Source: Aldehydirespirator sp965220485 (GTDB lineage Bacteria > Actinomycetota > Acidimicrobiia > Acidimicrobiales > Aldehydirespiratoraceae). From it: a stretch of 64,000 nt of DNA. The first letter of the stretch is position 1, and each line of letters starts with the position of its first letter. Location of the stretch: positions 3,720,001 through 3,784,000 of the forward strand of contig OZ244832.1 in assembly GCA_965220485.1 (NCBI GenBank). The letters are read 5' to 3'. Position numbers and translations under genes: made by a program. Of this stretch, positions 51,321 through 58,856 are shown in pieces. The notes below the pieces were generated by a model. The model did not search any database. It had not been told where the DNA came from and saw only the letters and a program-made list of their open reading frames with translations.

Positions 51321-51386
51321 TGCCGCTCCGGCCGCGATCCGGCTGCAGCGCGGCGAGGCTTCAGCGGCGCCCGGTATCGTGTCAGG

Positions 51387-51956
51387 GTGAGCTTGGCGCC
51401 GGAGCAGCCCGCGGCGCAGATGCCCCAGCCGCCAGGGTCGGTCGGGCGCGCCCTCATCACTGAGGCCGAGCTGCAGGCCCGGGTGGAGGAGATCGGCGCT
51501 GAGATCACTGCCGACTACGAGGGACGCCCCCCGCTGCTGGTCGGGGTGCTCAAGGGTGCCTTCGTATTCATGAGCGACCTGGCCCGGGCCATCGACCTGC
51601 CGGTGGAGATCGATTTCATGGCCGTGTCGTCCTACGGGCTCAGCACCGAGTCCAGCGGTGTAGTACGCATCATCAAGGACCTTGAGACCGATGTGCGCGA
51701 CCGCCACGTCGTGTTGGTGGAGGACATCGTCGACTCCGGCCTCACTACCGACTACCTGGCTCAGCTGGTGCAGGCCCGACGGCCGGCCAGCTTCGAGATC
51801 TGTGCTCTGCTGGTGCGCGAGGACGCCCGCTCCGAGGGCATCCGCTACGTCGGATTCTCCGTCCCGGCCGACTGGCTGGTGGGGTACGGGCTGGACGTGG
51901 GGGAGCGCTACCGCGAGCTGCCCTCGGTGCATCTCTTCGACCTGGACGATGCATGA
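51387..51956 (+). CDS. hpt: hypoxanthine phosphoribosyltransferase
   Basis: A type I PRTase, 189 aa: LVGVLKGAFVFMSDLARAID and the PRPP-binding VVLVEDIVDSGLTTDYL, then DWLVGYGLDVGERYRELP. GTG 51387 is chosen over upstream starts that run into the terminator-like hairpin. It salvages hypoxanthine/guanine. Its stop overlaps the next start (ATGA). The tilS-hpt order is common in actinobacteria; ftsH does not follow here. Confidence 0.92.
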   Translation: MSLAPEQPAAQMPQPPGSVGRALITEAELQARVEEIGAEITADYEGRPPLLVGVLKGAFVFMSDLARAIDLPVEIDFMAVSSYGLSTESSGVVRIIKDLETDVRDRHVVLVEDIVDSGLTTDYLAQLVQARRPASFEICALLVREDARSEGIRYVGFSVPADWLVGYGLDVGERYRELPSVHLFDLDDA

Positions 51957-52456
51957 GCAGCAAATGGTCGGAAGGGATCGAGCCTCGCGGCTTCCGGTGG
52001 ATCCTCACCGACCGCTTCGGCGTGTGCGAACGTCCCGGCGGCTACGGCGTCGGTCACCGTCGGGTTCGGCGTCTCGAAGAGATCATCTGGCTGCGCCGTC
52101 ACGAGATCGACCTGATCGTGAGCATCACGTCGATCCCTTACAACCTCCACGACTATGACGAGCATGGGCTGGCCTACGCCCACCTGCCCTTCTCGGACCC
52201 CAGCGACGGCACCGAGCGTCTCGAGCAGATCCTGAGCACCATCCGGGACCACTCGTCCGGCCATCGGGTGGTGCTCCATCACGACTCGATCGGGGACCGG
52301 GTGTCGGGTGTGGTGGCGGGCTATCTGCTTTGGTCCGGGCTGGTCGAAAGCGGCCCTGAGGCCATCACCATCGCCGAGCGGCTCCTAGAACGCGAACTCG
52401 GCCCCATGGCTCGCGAGATCGTGGCCATGGCTCAAGAGCTCAAGTCCGTGCCGTGA
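51953..52456 (+). CDS. tyrosine-phosphatase-like protein lacking the catalytic Cys
   Basis: A 167-aa protein with the layout of a small dual-specificity phosphatase: RRLEEIIWLRRHEIDLIVSITS, then YAHLPFSDPSDG (possible general-acid loop), then VVLHHDSIGDRVSGVVAGYLLW. The last resembles the phosphatase loop HCx5R, with the Cys replaced by His (His110) and the Arg kept (Arg116). If this reading is right it is a pseudophosphatase. It overlaps hpt and folK by four bases each, so it is firmly embedded in this operon. I cannot name a family. Confidence 0.6.
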   Translation: MSSKWSEGIEPRGFRWILTDRFGVCERPGGYGVGHRRVRRLEEIIWLRRHEIDLIVSITSIPYNLHDYDEHGLAYAHLPFSDPSDGTERLEQILSTIRDHSSGHRVVLHHDSIGDRVSGVVAGYLLWSGLVESGPEAITIAERLLERELGPMAREIVAMAQELKSVP

Positions 52457-52935
52457 CCGGCGGGGGTGGGGCGAGGCCGACCCGGAGGGCCTTCGTGGCG
52501 TTGGGGTCGAACCTGGGTGACAGGATGGCCTACCTTCGCGGCGCGGTGGACGGCCTCGACGACGTGGACGCGGTGTCCGACGTGTATGAGACCAAGCCGG
52601 TGGGCGGTCCCGAGCAGGGCCCGTACCTCAACATGGTGGTGCGGCTTCAGACTTCGGCCAGCCCCCGAGAGCTGCTGGCACAGTGCCGGGCCAGGGAGCT
52701 GGAGGCGGGCCGGCTGCGGGTGGTGCGCTGGGGTCCCCGCACACTCGACGCGGATGTGCTGTGGGTCGATGGCGAGCAGGTTGACGCCCGCGACCTGACC
52801 GTTCCGCATCCACGCATGTACGAGCGGGACTTCGTGCTGGTGCCGCTGGCCGATGTGGGCCCCGACCTGCTGCCCGACGGTTACGAGCCGGCGTCCGTCG
52901 ACGGCGTGATCAGGCTCGGGCCGCTCGGCCTCTAG
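52453..52935 (+). CDS. folK: HPPK, dihydropteridine pyrophosphokinase
   Basis: FolK, 160 aa: FVALGSNLGDRMAYLRGAV, VYETKPVGGPEQGPYLNMVV, RWGPRTLDADVLWVDGEQV and VPHPRMYERDFVLVPLADVGPDL: all HPPK motifs, including the GPRTLDxD catalytic stretch. GTG 52453 start overlaps the previous stop. No folP or folB adjoins. Confidence 0.93.
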   Translation: MTGGGGARPTRRAFVALGSNLGDRMAYLRGAVDGLDDVDAVSDVYETKPVGGPEQGPYLNMVVRLQTSASPRELLAQCRARELEAGRLRVVRWGPRTLDADVLWVDGEQVDARDLTVPHPRMYERDFVLVPLADVGPDLLPDGYEPASVDGVIRLGPLGL

Positions 52936-53040
52936 GCAGAGGCCGAGCGATGGGCCGCAGTCATCGAGGATTTCACAAGGAGCGGAGCGAGGCCGTGGCC
53001 CGAGCGGCCCCTGAGCGCAGCGAACCAGAGCGGGAGCCAT
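52933..53040. repeat. dispersed GC-rich intergenic repeat, copy 2
   Basis: Same motif order as 37083-37235: GAGGCCGAGCG, CAAGGAGCGGAGCGAGGCC, GTGGCCCGAGCGGCCCC, then GAGCGCAGCGAACCAGAGCG, ending at the ribosome-binding site of the DUF2520 gene. Confidence 0.8.
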
Positions 53041-53042
53041 CA

Positions 53043-53774
53043 GTGCGGTCGGTCCGCGTCATCGGCTCCGGCCGGGCTGGCGGCGCCATGGCCGCCGCGC
53101 TGGCCGATGTCGGGTGGCAGGTGCGCCCCATCCTTGGCCGGTCCGCGGCCCCCGCCGAAGTGGCCGCCGCGGCTGCCGATGTCGATCTGGTGCTGATCGC
53201 CACGCCCGATGCCTCCGTGGCGGAGGTGGCGGCCGCGATCGAGCCTGCGGCCACCGCGGCGGTGGCCCACCTCGCCGGGGCGCTGGGCCTCGATGCGGTT
53301 GCTTCGCACCCCCGACCCGCTGCCTTGCACCCCCTGGCGGCCCTGCCGGATGCCGCCGTCGGCGCCCGGTGCCTGCTTGCCGGTGGGTGGTTCGCGGTGG
53401 CGGGTGACCCACTGGTCCGGCAGGTGGTCGCCGACCTCGGCGGCCGGGCCCTGGAGGTGGCCGACGCCGACCGGGCCGCCTACCACGCGGCCGCAGTGGT
53501 CGCCTCCAACCATCTGGTGGCCCTGCTGGGCCAGGCCGAGCGCATCGCGTCAACAGCCGGGGTTCCATTCGCCGCGCTGATCGACCTTGTGCGGGCCACT
53601 GTCGACAACGTCGACGAGTTGGGCCCGGCTGCGGCCCTGACCGGACCCGCGGCCCGAGGCGACACCGAAACGATCCGGCGCCACCTGGAAGCCATCGCCC
53701 CCGCCGAGCGATCCGCCTACGAGGCTCTGGCCGAACAGGCCCGCCGACTCGCCGGCCGCGTGGAGTCGCCATGA
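53043..53774 (+). CDS. Rossmann/DUF2520 domain protein
   Basis: A 243-aa protein with a Rossmann fold (SVRVIGSGRAGGAMAAALADVG) and a C-terminal DUF2520 domain (HPLAALPDA, YHAAAVVASNHLVALL). The family is linked to panC in many actinobacteria, and the role is unknown; a reductase-like function in pantothenate or cofactor metabolism has been suggested by context only. GTG 53043 follows a GGGAGCC ribosome site after the dispersed repeat. Confidence 0.83.
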   Translation: MRSVRVIGSGRAGGAMAAALADVGWQVRPILGRSAAPAEVAAAAADVDLVLIATPDASVAEVAAAIEPAATAAVAHLAGALGLDAVASHPRPAALHPLAALPDAAVGARCLLAGGWFAVAGDPLVRQVVADLGGRALEVADADRAAYHAAAVVASNHLVALLGQAERIASTAGVPFAALIDLVRATVDNVDELGPAAALTGPAARGDTETIRRHLEAIAPAERSAYEALAEQARRLAGRVESP

Positions 53775-53899
53775 GCGCAGGTCGCCGGCCGCGGGGTGTC
53801 GCCGGCCGCGGGGTGTCGCCGGCCGCGGGGTGTCGCCGTGAGCGGGGTGTCGCCGGCCGCGTGGTGTCGCCATGATCGGGGTGTCGCCATGATCGGAGA
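53765..53899. repeat. tandem repeat, about 8 x 17 bp, before panC
   Basis: Units of GTCGCCGGCCGCGGGGT run from 53781 with exact 17-bp spacing; a degenerate first unit starts at 53765 inside the end of the DUF2520 gene. Two later units carry GTCGCCATGATCGG, so the repeat includes the start-codon context of panC. 17 is not a multiple of three, so upstream ATGs are out of frame (53872 gives only MIGVSP). Confidence 0.93.
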
Positions 53900-54758
53900 T
53901 CGCCGCGCCCTGTGGCGCGAGGCCACGATCCGCGGTTTGCGGCCGCTGCTCGGCGAGGCGCGCGCCGCCGGTCGCACCGTCGGGCTCGTGCCCACTATGG
54001 GATTCCTGCACGCTGGCCACCGTTCGCTGATCGAGCGGGCTCGGGCCGAGAACGACACCGTGGTGGTGTCGATCTTCGTCAACCCCCTGCAGTTCAACCC
54101 CGGCGAGGACTTCGACGACTACCCCCGCGATCTGGCCCGAGATCTCCAAGTGTGCGTCGAGGCCGGTGCCGACATCGTCTTCGTCCCCGACCTGGGTGAG
54201 ATGTACCCCGAGCCGGTGGTGACGACCGTGCGCCTCGGGACTCTCGCGGATGTGCTGTGTGGCGTCTCTCGCGCTGGCCACTTCGACGGGGTCGCCACCG
54301 TCGTGGCCAAGCTGTTCTCCATCGTGGGCGAGTGCTCGGCCTACTTCGGAGAGAAGGACTTCCAGCAACTCACCGTCGTGAGCCGCATGGCGGCGGACCT
54401 GTCGATGCCGGTGCGGGTGGTGGGCTGCCCCACGGTTCGCGAGCCCGACGGGCTGGCCCTCTCCAGCCGCAACGCATACCTGAGCGAGGCTGAGCGCAGC
54501 CAGGCACCGGTGCTGCGCCGCGCCCTGGTGTCCGGAGCGGCCCTGGTGCAGTCGGGCGAGACCAGCCCCGCAGTGGTGGAAGCAGAGATGGCAGCAGTGA
54601 TCGCCACCGCACCACTGGCGAGGATCGACTACACGGCGGCGGTTTCGGCGTCCACCCTCACCGCCGACGGACCGCTGCAAGGCGACACAAGGCTTCTGGC
54701 GGCCGTCCGGTTCGGCAGAGCGCGTCTCATAGACAACACCGGCTGCCGTTCAGCCTGA
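53889..54758 (+). CDS. panC: pantothenate synthetase
   Basis: PanC, 289 aa: VGLVPTMGFLHAGHRSLIERAR (PTMGxLHxGH), VVSIFVNPLQFNPGEDFDDYPR, GHFDGVATVVAKLF, AYFGEKDFQQLTVV and DGLALSSRNAYLS are all conserved. Start ATG 53889 is the first that is in frame after the 17-bp repeat. panD, which often follows in actinobacteria, is missing; coaX comes next after 66 bp. Confidence 0.94.
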   Translation: MIGDRRALWREATIRGLRPLLGEARAAGRTVGLVPTMGFLHAGHRSLIERARAENDTVVVSIFVNPLQFNPGEDFDDYPRDLARDLQVCVEAGADIVFVPDLGEMYPEPVVTTVRLGTLADVLCGVSRAGHFDGVATVVAKLFSIVGECSAYFGEKDFQQLTVVSRMAADLSMPVRVVGCPTVREPDGLALSSRNAYLSEAERSQAPVLRRALVSGAALVQSGETSPAVVEAEMAAVIATAPLARIDYTAAVSASTLTADGPLQGDTRLLAAVRFGRARLIDNTGCRSA

Positions 54759-54824
54759 TCCGCAAAGACGGTCGCCCGTGGCCGGCACCCCACGGCACCC
54801 GCCGATCCGCCGTATCCTGCGGCG

Positions 54825-55622
54825 GTGCTGCTTGCTATCGACGTCGGCAACACGCAGACCGTCGTCGGCATATACGACCCCAGCGCGGTCCACGGCTCGG
54901 GCGCGGCGGACGGGCTCGTCGACCACTGGAGGCTCTCCACAGACCCGGACCGCACCGCCGACGAGCTAGGCGTTGTGATCAGGTCGCTGCTGAGTGTGAT
55001 CGACATCGACTTCGAGAACGACGTCACGGGAGTTTCCATCTGCTCGGGCGTGCCCCGCCTGCTCGCAGGCCTGCGGGAGATGGTGCGACGGCAGCTCGGA
55101 TTCTCGCCCGTGGTTGTCGGCCCCGGCACCAAGTCCGGCATGCCGATCCACTACGACAACCCCAAGGAGGTCGGCGCGGACCGGATCGCCAACGCCGTGG
55201 CGGCCTACGACCTCTACGGCGGCCCCACCTTGGTGGTGGACTTCGGCACCGGCAACAACTTCGACGTCATATCGGCCGACGGCGCCTTCCTGGGCGGTGC
55301 CATCGCGCCCGGCATCGAGATCAGCCTGGATGCGCTGTTCGGCCGGGCCGCGGCTCTCGGCGCGGTCGAATTGGTAGAGCCCCGCAGCGTGGTCGGCAAG
55401 ACCACGGTCGAGTCGATCCAGTCCGGCGCCCTGTACGGCTTCACCGCCATGGTCGACGGCATGAACGCCCGCTTCCTCTCCGAACTGGGCGAGGCGAACG
55501 TCGTCGCCACCGGGGGTCTGGCCCACGTGATCGCTCCCATCTCACAGACGATCGAGCACGTCGAGCCGTTCCTAACGCTGCACGGACTCCGGATCGTCTA
55601 CGAACGCAACCAGGACCGATAA
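54825..55622 (+). CDS. coaX: type III pantothenate kinase
   Basis: CoaX, 265 aa: MLLAIDVGNTQTVVGIYD (phosphate-1 loop), MPIHYDNPKEVGADRIANAVAAYD, VVDFGTGNNFDVI (the usual second motif is TATTFD, so TGNN is a variant) and FLGGAIAPGIEISLDALF. GTG 54825. Phosphorylates pantothenate in CoA synthesis without being inhibited by CoA in known members. Followed by a lysS remnant, as lysS normally comes next in this order. Confidence 0.92.
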   Translation: MLLAIDVGNTQTVVGIYDPSAVHGSGAADGLVDHWRLSTDPDRTADELGVVIRSLLSVIDIDFENDVTGVSICSGVPRLLAGLREMVRRQLGFSPVVVGPGTKSGMPIHYDNPKEVGADRIANAVAAYDLYGGPTLVVDFGTGNNFDVISADGAFLGGAIAPGIEISLDALFGRAAALGAVELVEPRSVVGKTTVESIQSGALYGFTAMVDGMNARFLSELGEANVVATGGLAHVIAPISQTIEHVEPFLTLHGLRIVYERNQDR

Positions 55623-55633
55623 GCGACGGCCAC

Positions 55634-55802
55634 GTTCCGTACCGTTTCGAGCGGACCCACGCCGTGGGCGAAGTCACCGAGGCGTTCGACCTGTGGGTGA
55701 GCCGGCATCGGCGTGGACCGTCTGGTGATGCTCCTTACCGGCACCACCGCCATCCGCGACGCGGTCCTGTTCCCCACCCTGCGCCCCGACCCCTCAGCCT
55801 GA
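55634..55802 (+). pseudogene. lysyl-tRNA synthetase remnant (both ends of lysS fused, middle lost)
   Basis: VPYRFERTHAVGEVTEAFDLW (55634-55696) resembles the N-terminal region of class II lysyl-tRNA synthetases. From 55704, in another frame, GIGVDRLVMLLTGTTAIRDA and LFPTLRP match the C-terminal end exactly as in the family. A whole gene of about 1.5 kb seems deleted down to its two ends. The stop is at 55802, eight bases before MITE C. Confidence 0.75.
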
Positions 55803-55809
55803 CTCGCAG

Positions 55810-55916
55810 CTAGGAGACTGCTGAGTAAGTCACAAATTGCTAGTTTCGTGATCATAAAACCCCAGGTCAGAGGCTTGTGGGTTAGCCGAAATCGGCATTA
55901 CTCAGCAGTCTCCTAG
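55810..55916. mobile_element. CTAG-flanked MITE, copy C
   Basis: A 107-bp element with perfect 19-bp ends CTAGGAGACTGCTGAGTAA; nearly identical to copy A in reverse. It has landed in the CTAG that holds the stop codon of the adjacent coiled-coil gene. Confidence 0.94.
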
Positions 55917-56407
55917 GGACTGGCTTCGTTCTCGTCGGGATCGGGCCCGCGGATCCTCAGGTGGCCCTCGATGCGGGCCAGACGCTCGCGAACGTTGCCG
56001 AGGCTGGCATTGATCCGGCCCAGCTGTTCCTGCGTCGTGCGATGGTCCTCTTTGAGATCGTCCAGTTGCCGGCTGTGGGCGGTGCTGGTGGCGACCAGCC
56101 CGGCGACTTGGGTGCTGAGGCCAGCCACTTGATCGCCTAGTCCGCCCAGTTGCTCGCTGTGGGCGGTGCTGGTGGCGACCAGCCCGGCGACTTGGGTGCT
56201 GAGGCCAGCTACTTGATCGCCTAGTCCGCCCAGTTGCTCGCTGTGGGCGGTGCTGGTGGTGGCCAGCCCGGCAACCTGCGCGGTCAGGAGTTGAATGGCG
56301 CCGCGGGTCTTGGCGCTCTCCCGGCGCTGATCGAACACGCTGGCCAGCACTGCGGCAAGCAGCGCCGCGATCATTCCCAACAGTGCAGCGTCCATCAGCC
56401 CGGACAT
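55913..56407 (-). CDS. membrane-anchored coiled-coil protein with 28-residue repeats
   Basis: 164 aa: an N-terminal membrane span (AALLGMIAALLAAVLASVF) followed by charged residues, then a coiled coil with 28-residue repeats built on QVAGLVATSTAHSEQLGGLG. The last ~50 residues are a different charged helix (EDHRTTQEQLGRINASLGNV). Similar single-span coiled-coil proteins are common and poorly understood in actinobacteria. The stop TAG is in the CTAG shared with MITE C. A truncated duplicate of its 5' end lies at 58473-58622. Confidence 0.55.
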   Translation of the reverse strand: MSGLMDAALLGMIAALLAAVLASVFDQRRESAKTRGAIQLLTAQVAGLATTSTAHSEQLGGLGDQVAGLSTQVAGLVATSTAHSEQLGGLGDQVAGLSTQVAGLVATSTAHSRQLDDLKEDHRTTQEQLGRINASLGNVRERLARIEGHLRIRGPDPDENEASP

Positions 56408-56483
56408 TAGCGGCGTGCCGGATATGATGCAACCTTAGATCAGCAAATTCATTGACGTTCAGTATGGGGCGGCCCCGGCGACG

Positions 56484-56622
56484 GCTAGCCGGCGGTTAGG
56501 GCGGGGGTTTCGGTTAGGCGGTCTGCGGCTAGGCGCAGCACGGCGGTGGCGGGGGTGTCGGGCAGCGACGTGAGCGCGGCCCGGGCCTTGTCGGCCCACA
56601 TGCGGGCGGTGTCGCGGGCCTC
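56484..56622 (-). pseudogene. duplicated 3' fragment of the polyprenyl synthase gene
   Basis: About 139 bp is nearly identical to 60228-60367, the last ~45 codons of the prenyl synthase (including ADRLAETPALT region). The match ends abruptly at 56622. It is in the same orientation as the full gene. From 56408 to 56483 and 56623 to 56748 I see no gene, except for a 60-70 bp stretch (56396-56467) that is shared with 58617-58690. Confidence 0.85.
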
Positions 56623-56748
56623 GGGGGGCTGAGCGACAGGCCGCGCTCGGGGCGACCGTGGGTGCGGGATCCCCCGAACATTGTACGTATGCGCAACCTC
56701 ATCATGAACGCCGTGCGTTCAATCGATCAGCATCAATAGGGGGCCACC

Positions 56749-57234
56749 TTGCGACAGGATGGCGGTTCTATCGCAGAGAGAGTGTTCCGTCCAGTTCGTT
56801 GGACTGACGGTCGGCGTGCTCGCTATCGTGAGGATGGCATCGCGTTCACGCTCCTGCTCGTGGTCGAGGTCTTGTGGCCAGTGTCTATCGTCTTGATGGT
56901 CGACGGCCTTTCCTATCGAGCGTGGGTTCCGATGGTGTTGATTCTCTTCATCCTTGGCTTCACCGCAAAGCAGCGCCTGAGGGCAACCGTCCGAAAAATG
57001 GAAGAACGTGACATCGCGGACGATATACATTCTCGCCCGGGTTTGCTCTATCAGTTCATAGAATACTTGGTCCGGCGCTATGAGCGCAAGTTGGAGAAGC
57101 TACGAGCACAGGCTGAGGAAGCGACAGTTCGCGGAGACGATAAGTCAGCTACTAAGCGCCGCAAAGACGCGAACAAGTGCCAACATCATATCAACAGGAT
57201 GCGCGATACAGCCAAGCAATACGAGTATCGCTGA
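56749..57234 (+). CDS. hypothetical membrane protein
   Basis: 161 aa from TTG 56749 (GTG 56780 also possible). Two adjacent hydrophobic spans (IAFTLLLVVEVLWPVSIVLMV and WVPMVLILFILGF) are followed by a highly charged helical tail (YERKLEKLRAQAEEATVRGD). GC content is lower than in the neighbours. It lies in the rearranged zone and has no recognisable family. Confidence 0.45.
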   Translation: MRQDGGSIAERVFRPVRWTDGRRARYREDGIAFTLLLVVEVLWPVSIVLMVDGLSYRAWVPMVLILFILGFTAKQRLRATVRKMEERDIADDIHSRPGLLYQFIEYLVRRYERKLEKLRAQAEEATVRGDDKSATKRRKDANKCQHHINRMRDTAKQYEYR

Positions 57235-57297
57235 CATTACTTAACCCCGATCATTTGAGCCGGGTAGCCGCTTGAGATTCATGCCGACGATCAGCGG

Positions 57298-58401
57298 CTA
57301 GTGCCCTATTTGGGGAATTCGTTGTAGATATGTGGCCATGGTCTCGAAGATCTCGTCGGCGGTCTTGCGCCAGATGAAGGGGCGGGGATTTTGGTTCCAG
57401 TTGTCGGTCCAGGCGTTGATGGAGTCTTTGAGGTCTTTGACGCTGGTGTGGGTGCCGCGGCGGAGCCATTTGGTGGTGAGCTCTGAGAACCAGCGCTCCA
57501 CGAGGTTCATCCAGGAGCTGTGGGTGGGGGTGAAGTGGAGCTTGAAGCGGGGGTGGCGCAGCAGCCGGCGCTGTATGGCGGGGGTCTTGTGGGCAGAGAC
57601 GTTGTCGAGGACGACGTGCACGTCGAGGTGCTCTGGGACCTCTTTGTCGATGAGGTTCAAGAACTTGCGGAACTCCTCGCTTCGGTGTCGGGCGGTCATC
57701 GTGGTGATGACCTTGCCGGTGGCGGCGTCGAGCGCCGCGAACAGGTCGGTGGTGCCGTGTCGGCGGTAGTCGTGGGTGCGCCTTTGCGCGGCGCGGGCAT
57801 CAGCGGCAGGATCGGGGCGGTGCGGTCTATGGCCTGCACCCCGGTCTTCTCGTGCGCGCAGAACACTGCCGCGGCCTCAGGCGGGTTCAGATACAGCCCG
57901 ACGACGTCTCGGACCTTGTCGATGAACTGCGGGTCCGGCGACACCTTGAACTCCTCGACGGTGGGGCTTGAGCCCGAACGCCTGCCAGATCGAGTGCACC
58001 GACCACGCCGAGACGCCCACCTCAGCGGCCATCGACCGCGTCGACCAGTGCGTCGCGCCCGCCGGCGCGCTCTCGAGGGTGCGCACGATCACCTCCTCCA
58101 CCTTGGCGTCGGTGATCTTGCGCGGCGGGCCCGGCCGCGGGTCGTCGGCCAGCCCGCCGAGGCGGCGCTCAGCGAACCGGCGCCGCCACTTGGCGACCGT
58201 CGCCGGGTGGCACCCCAGCCCCGCGGCGATATCTCTGTTGTAGCGGCCCTCGGCCGCGGCCAGCACGATCCGGCACCGCAGCGCCAGAGCCTGAGACGAC
58301 TTCGGGCGGCGAGCCCACCGCTCAAGCGTCTCGCGCTCCCCGCCGCTGAGCTCGATCACAACCGTCGGCCGCCCCCGCCTCGCGCCCATAGCTGCCTCCA
58401 A
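57298..58401 (-). pseudogene. IS630-family transposase, broken in three frames
   Basis: Frame 1 (from 58401): HTH part GRPTVVIELSGGERETLERWARR, CRIVLAAAEGRYNRDIAAGLG and WRRRFAERRLGGLADDPRPG. Frame 2 (around 57944-57770): SPDPQFIDKVRDVVGLYLNPP with the first catalytic region and CAHEKTGVQAIDR. Frame 3 (57699-57298): DVHVVLDNVSAHKT and HFTPTHSSWMNLVERWFSEL, the IS630 Asp and Glu region. Two shifts (near 57960 and 57750) break it. The terminal stop is formed by the CTA at the element edge. Confidence 0.87.
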
Positions 58402-58469
58402 TCGTCGCCGACAGCGGCCATGCTACCGCCCCCGCCAAACAAACGCGACGAACTAACCAAACGGGACAC
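57301..58469. mobile_element. IS630-type insertion sequence, 1.17 kb
   Basis: Left end TAGTGCCCTATTTGG, right end CCAAACGGGACACTA: imperfect inverted repeats with TA on both sides (57299-57300 and 58470-58471), typical of IS630/mariner targets. The transposase fills it in reverse. Right flank is the coiled-coil gene copy; left flank is not, so sequence was lost or rearranged on that side. Confidence 0.85.
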
Positions 58470-58472
58470 TAG

Positions 58473-58622
58473 TTGCCGGCTGTGGGCGGTGTTGGTGGCG
58501 GCCAGCCCGGCGACCTGGGTGCTCAGGAGTTGGATGGCGTCGCGGGTCTTGGCGCTCTCCCGGCGCTGATCGAACACGCTGGCCAACACCGCCGCGAGCA
58601 TTCCCAACAGTGCAGCATCCAC
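58473..58622 (-). pseudogene. 5' duplicate of the coiled-coil gene, cut by the IS630 element
   Basis: MDAALLGMLAAVLASVFDQR, then ESAKTRDAIQLLSTQVAGLA is nearly the start of the 55913-56407 gene. The homology continues upstream into its presumed promoter (58617-58690 against 56396-56467, both with CTTAGATCAGCAAATTCATT). The copy ends at the IS630 boundary. From 58691 to 58856 I see no gene. Confidence 0.8.
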
Positions 58623-58856
58623 GGCCCGGACATTAGCGGAGTGTCAGATACGATGCAACCTTAGATCAGCAAATTCATTGACTTTCAGTATAGTTTGGCA
58701 AGATCGCGGAGTCAGCCGGTTAGTTGTTGGCGCGATCAGCGGATGCTGAGGCTCGAGGAGACCAGCATTCCGCTGACAGGTACCTCAGGAGAGCGGGCCG
58801 AGACGGCGACGGCTGCACGATGTCGGCGGCCGCAGGCGGCCGTCGAGCAGTCGCGC

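Noticed and set aside
57298..58401. Programmed frameshifting in the IS630-type transposase
   Set aside because: Two shifts are needed, and no clear slippery site with a downstream structure was seen; decay or sequence error is simpler.
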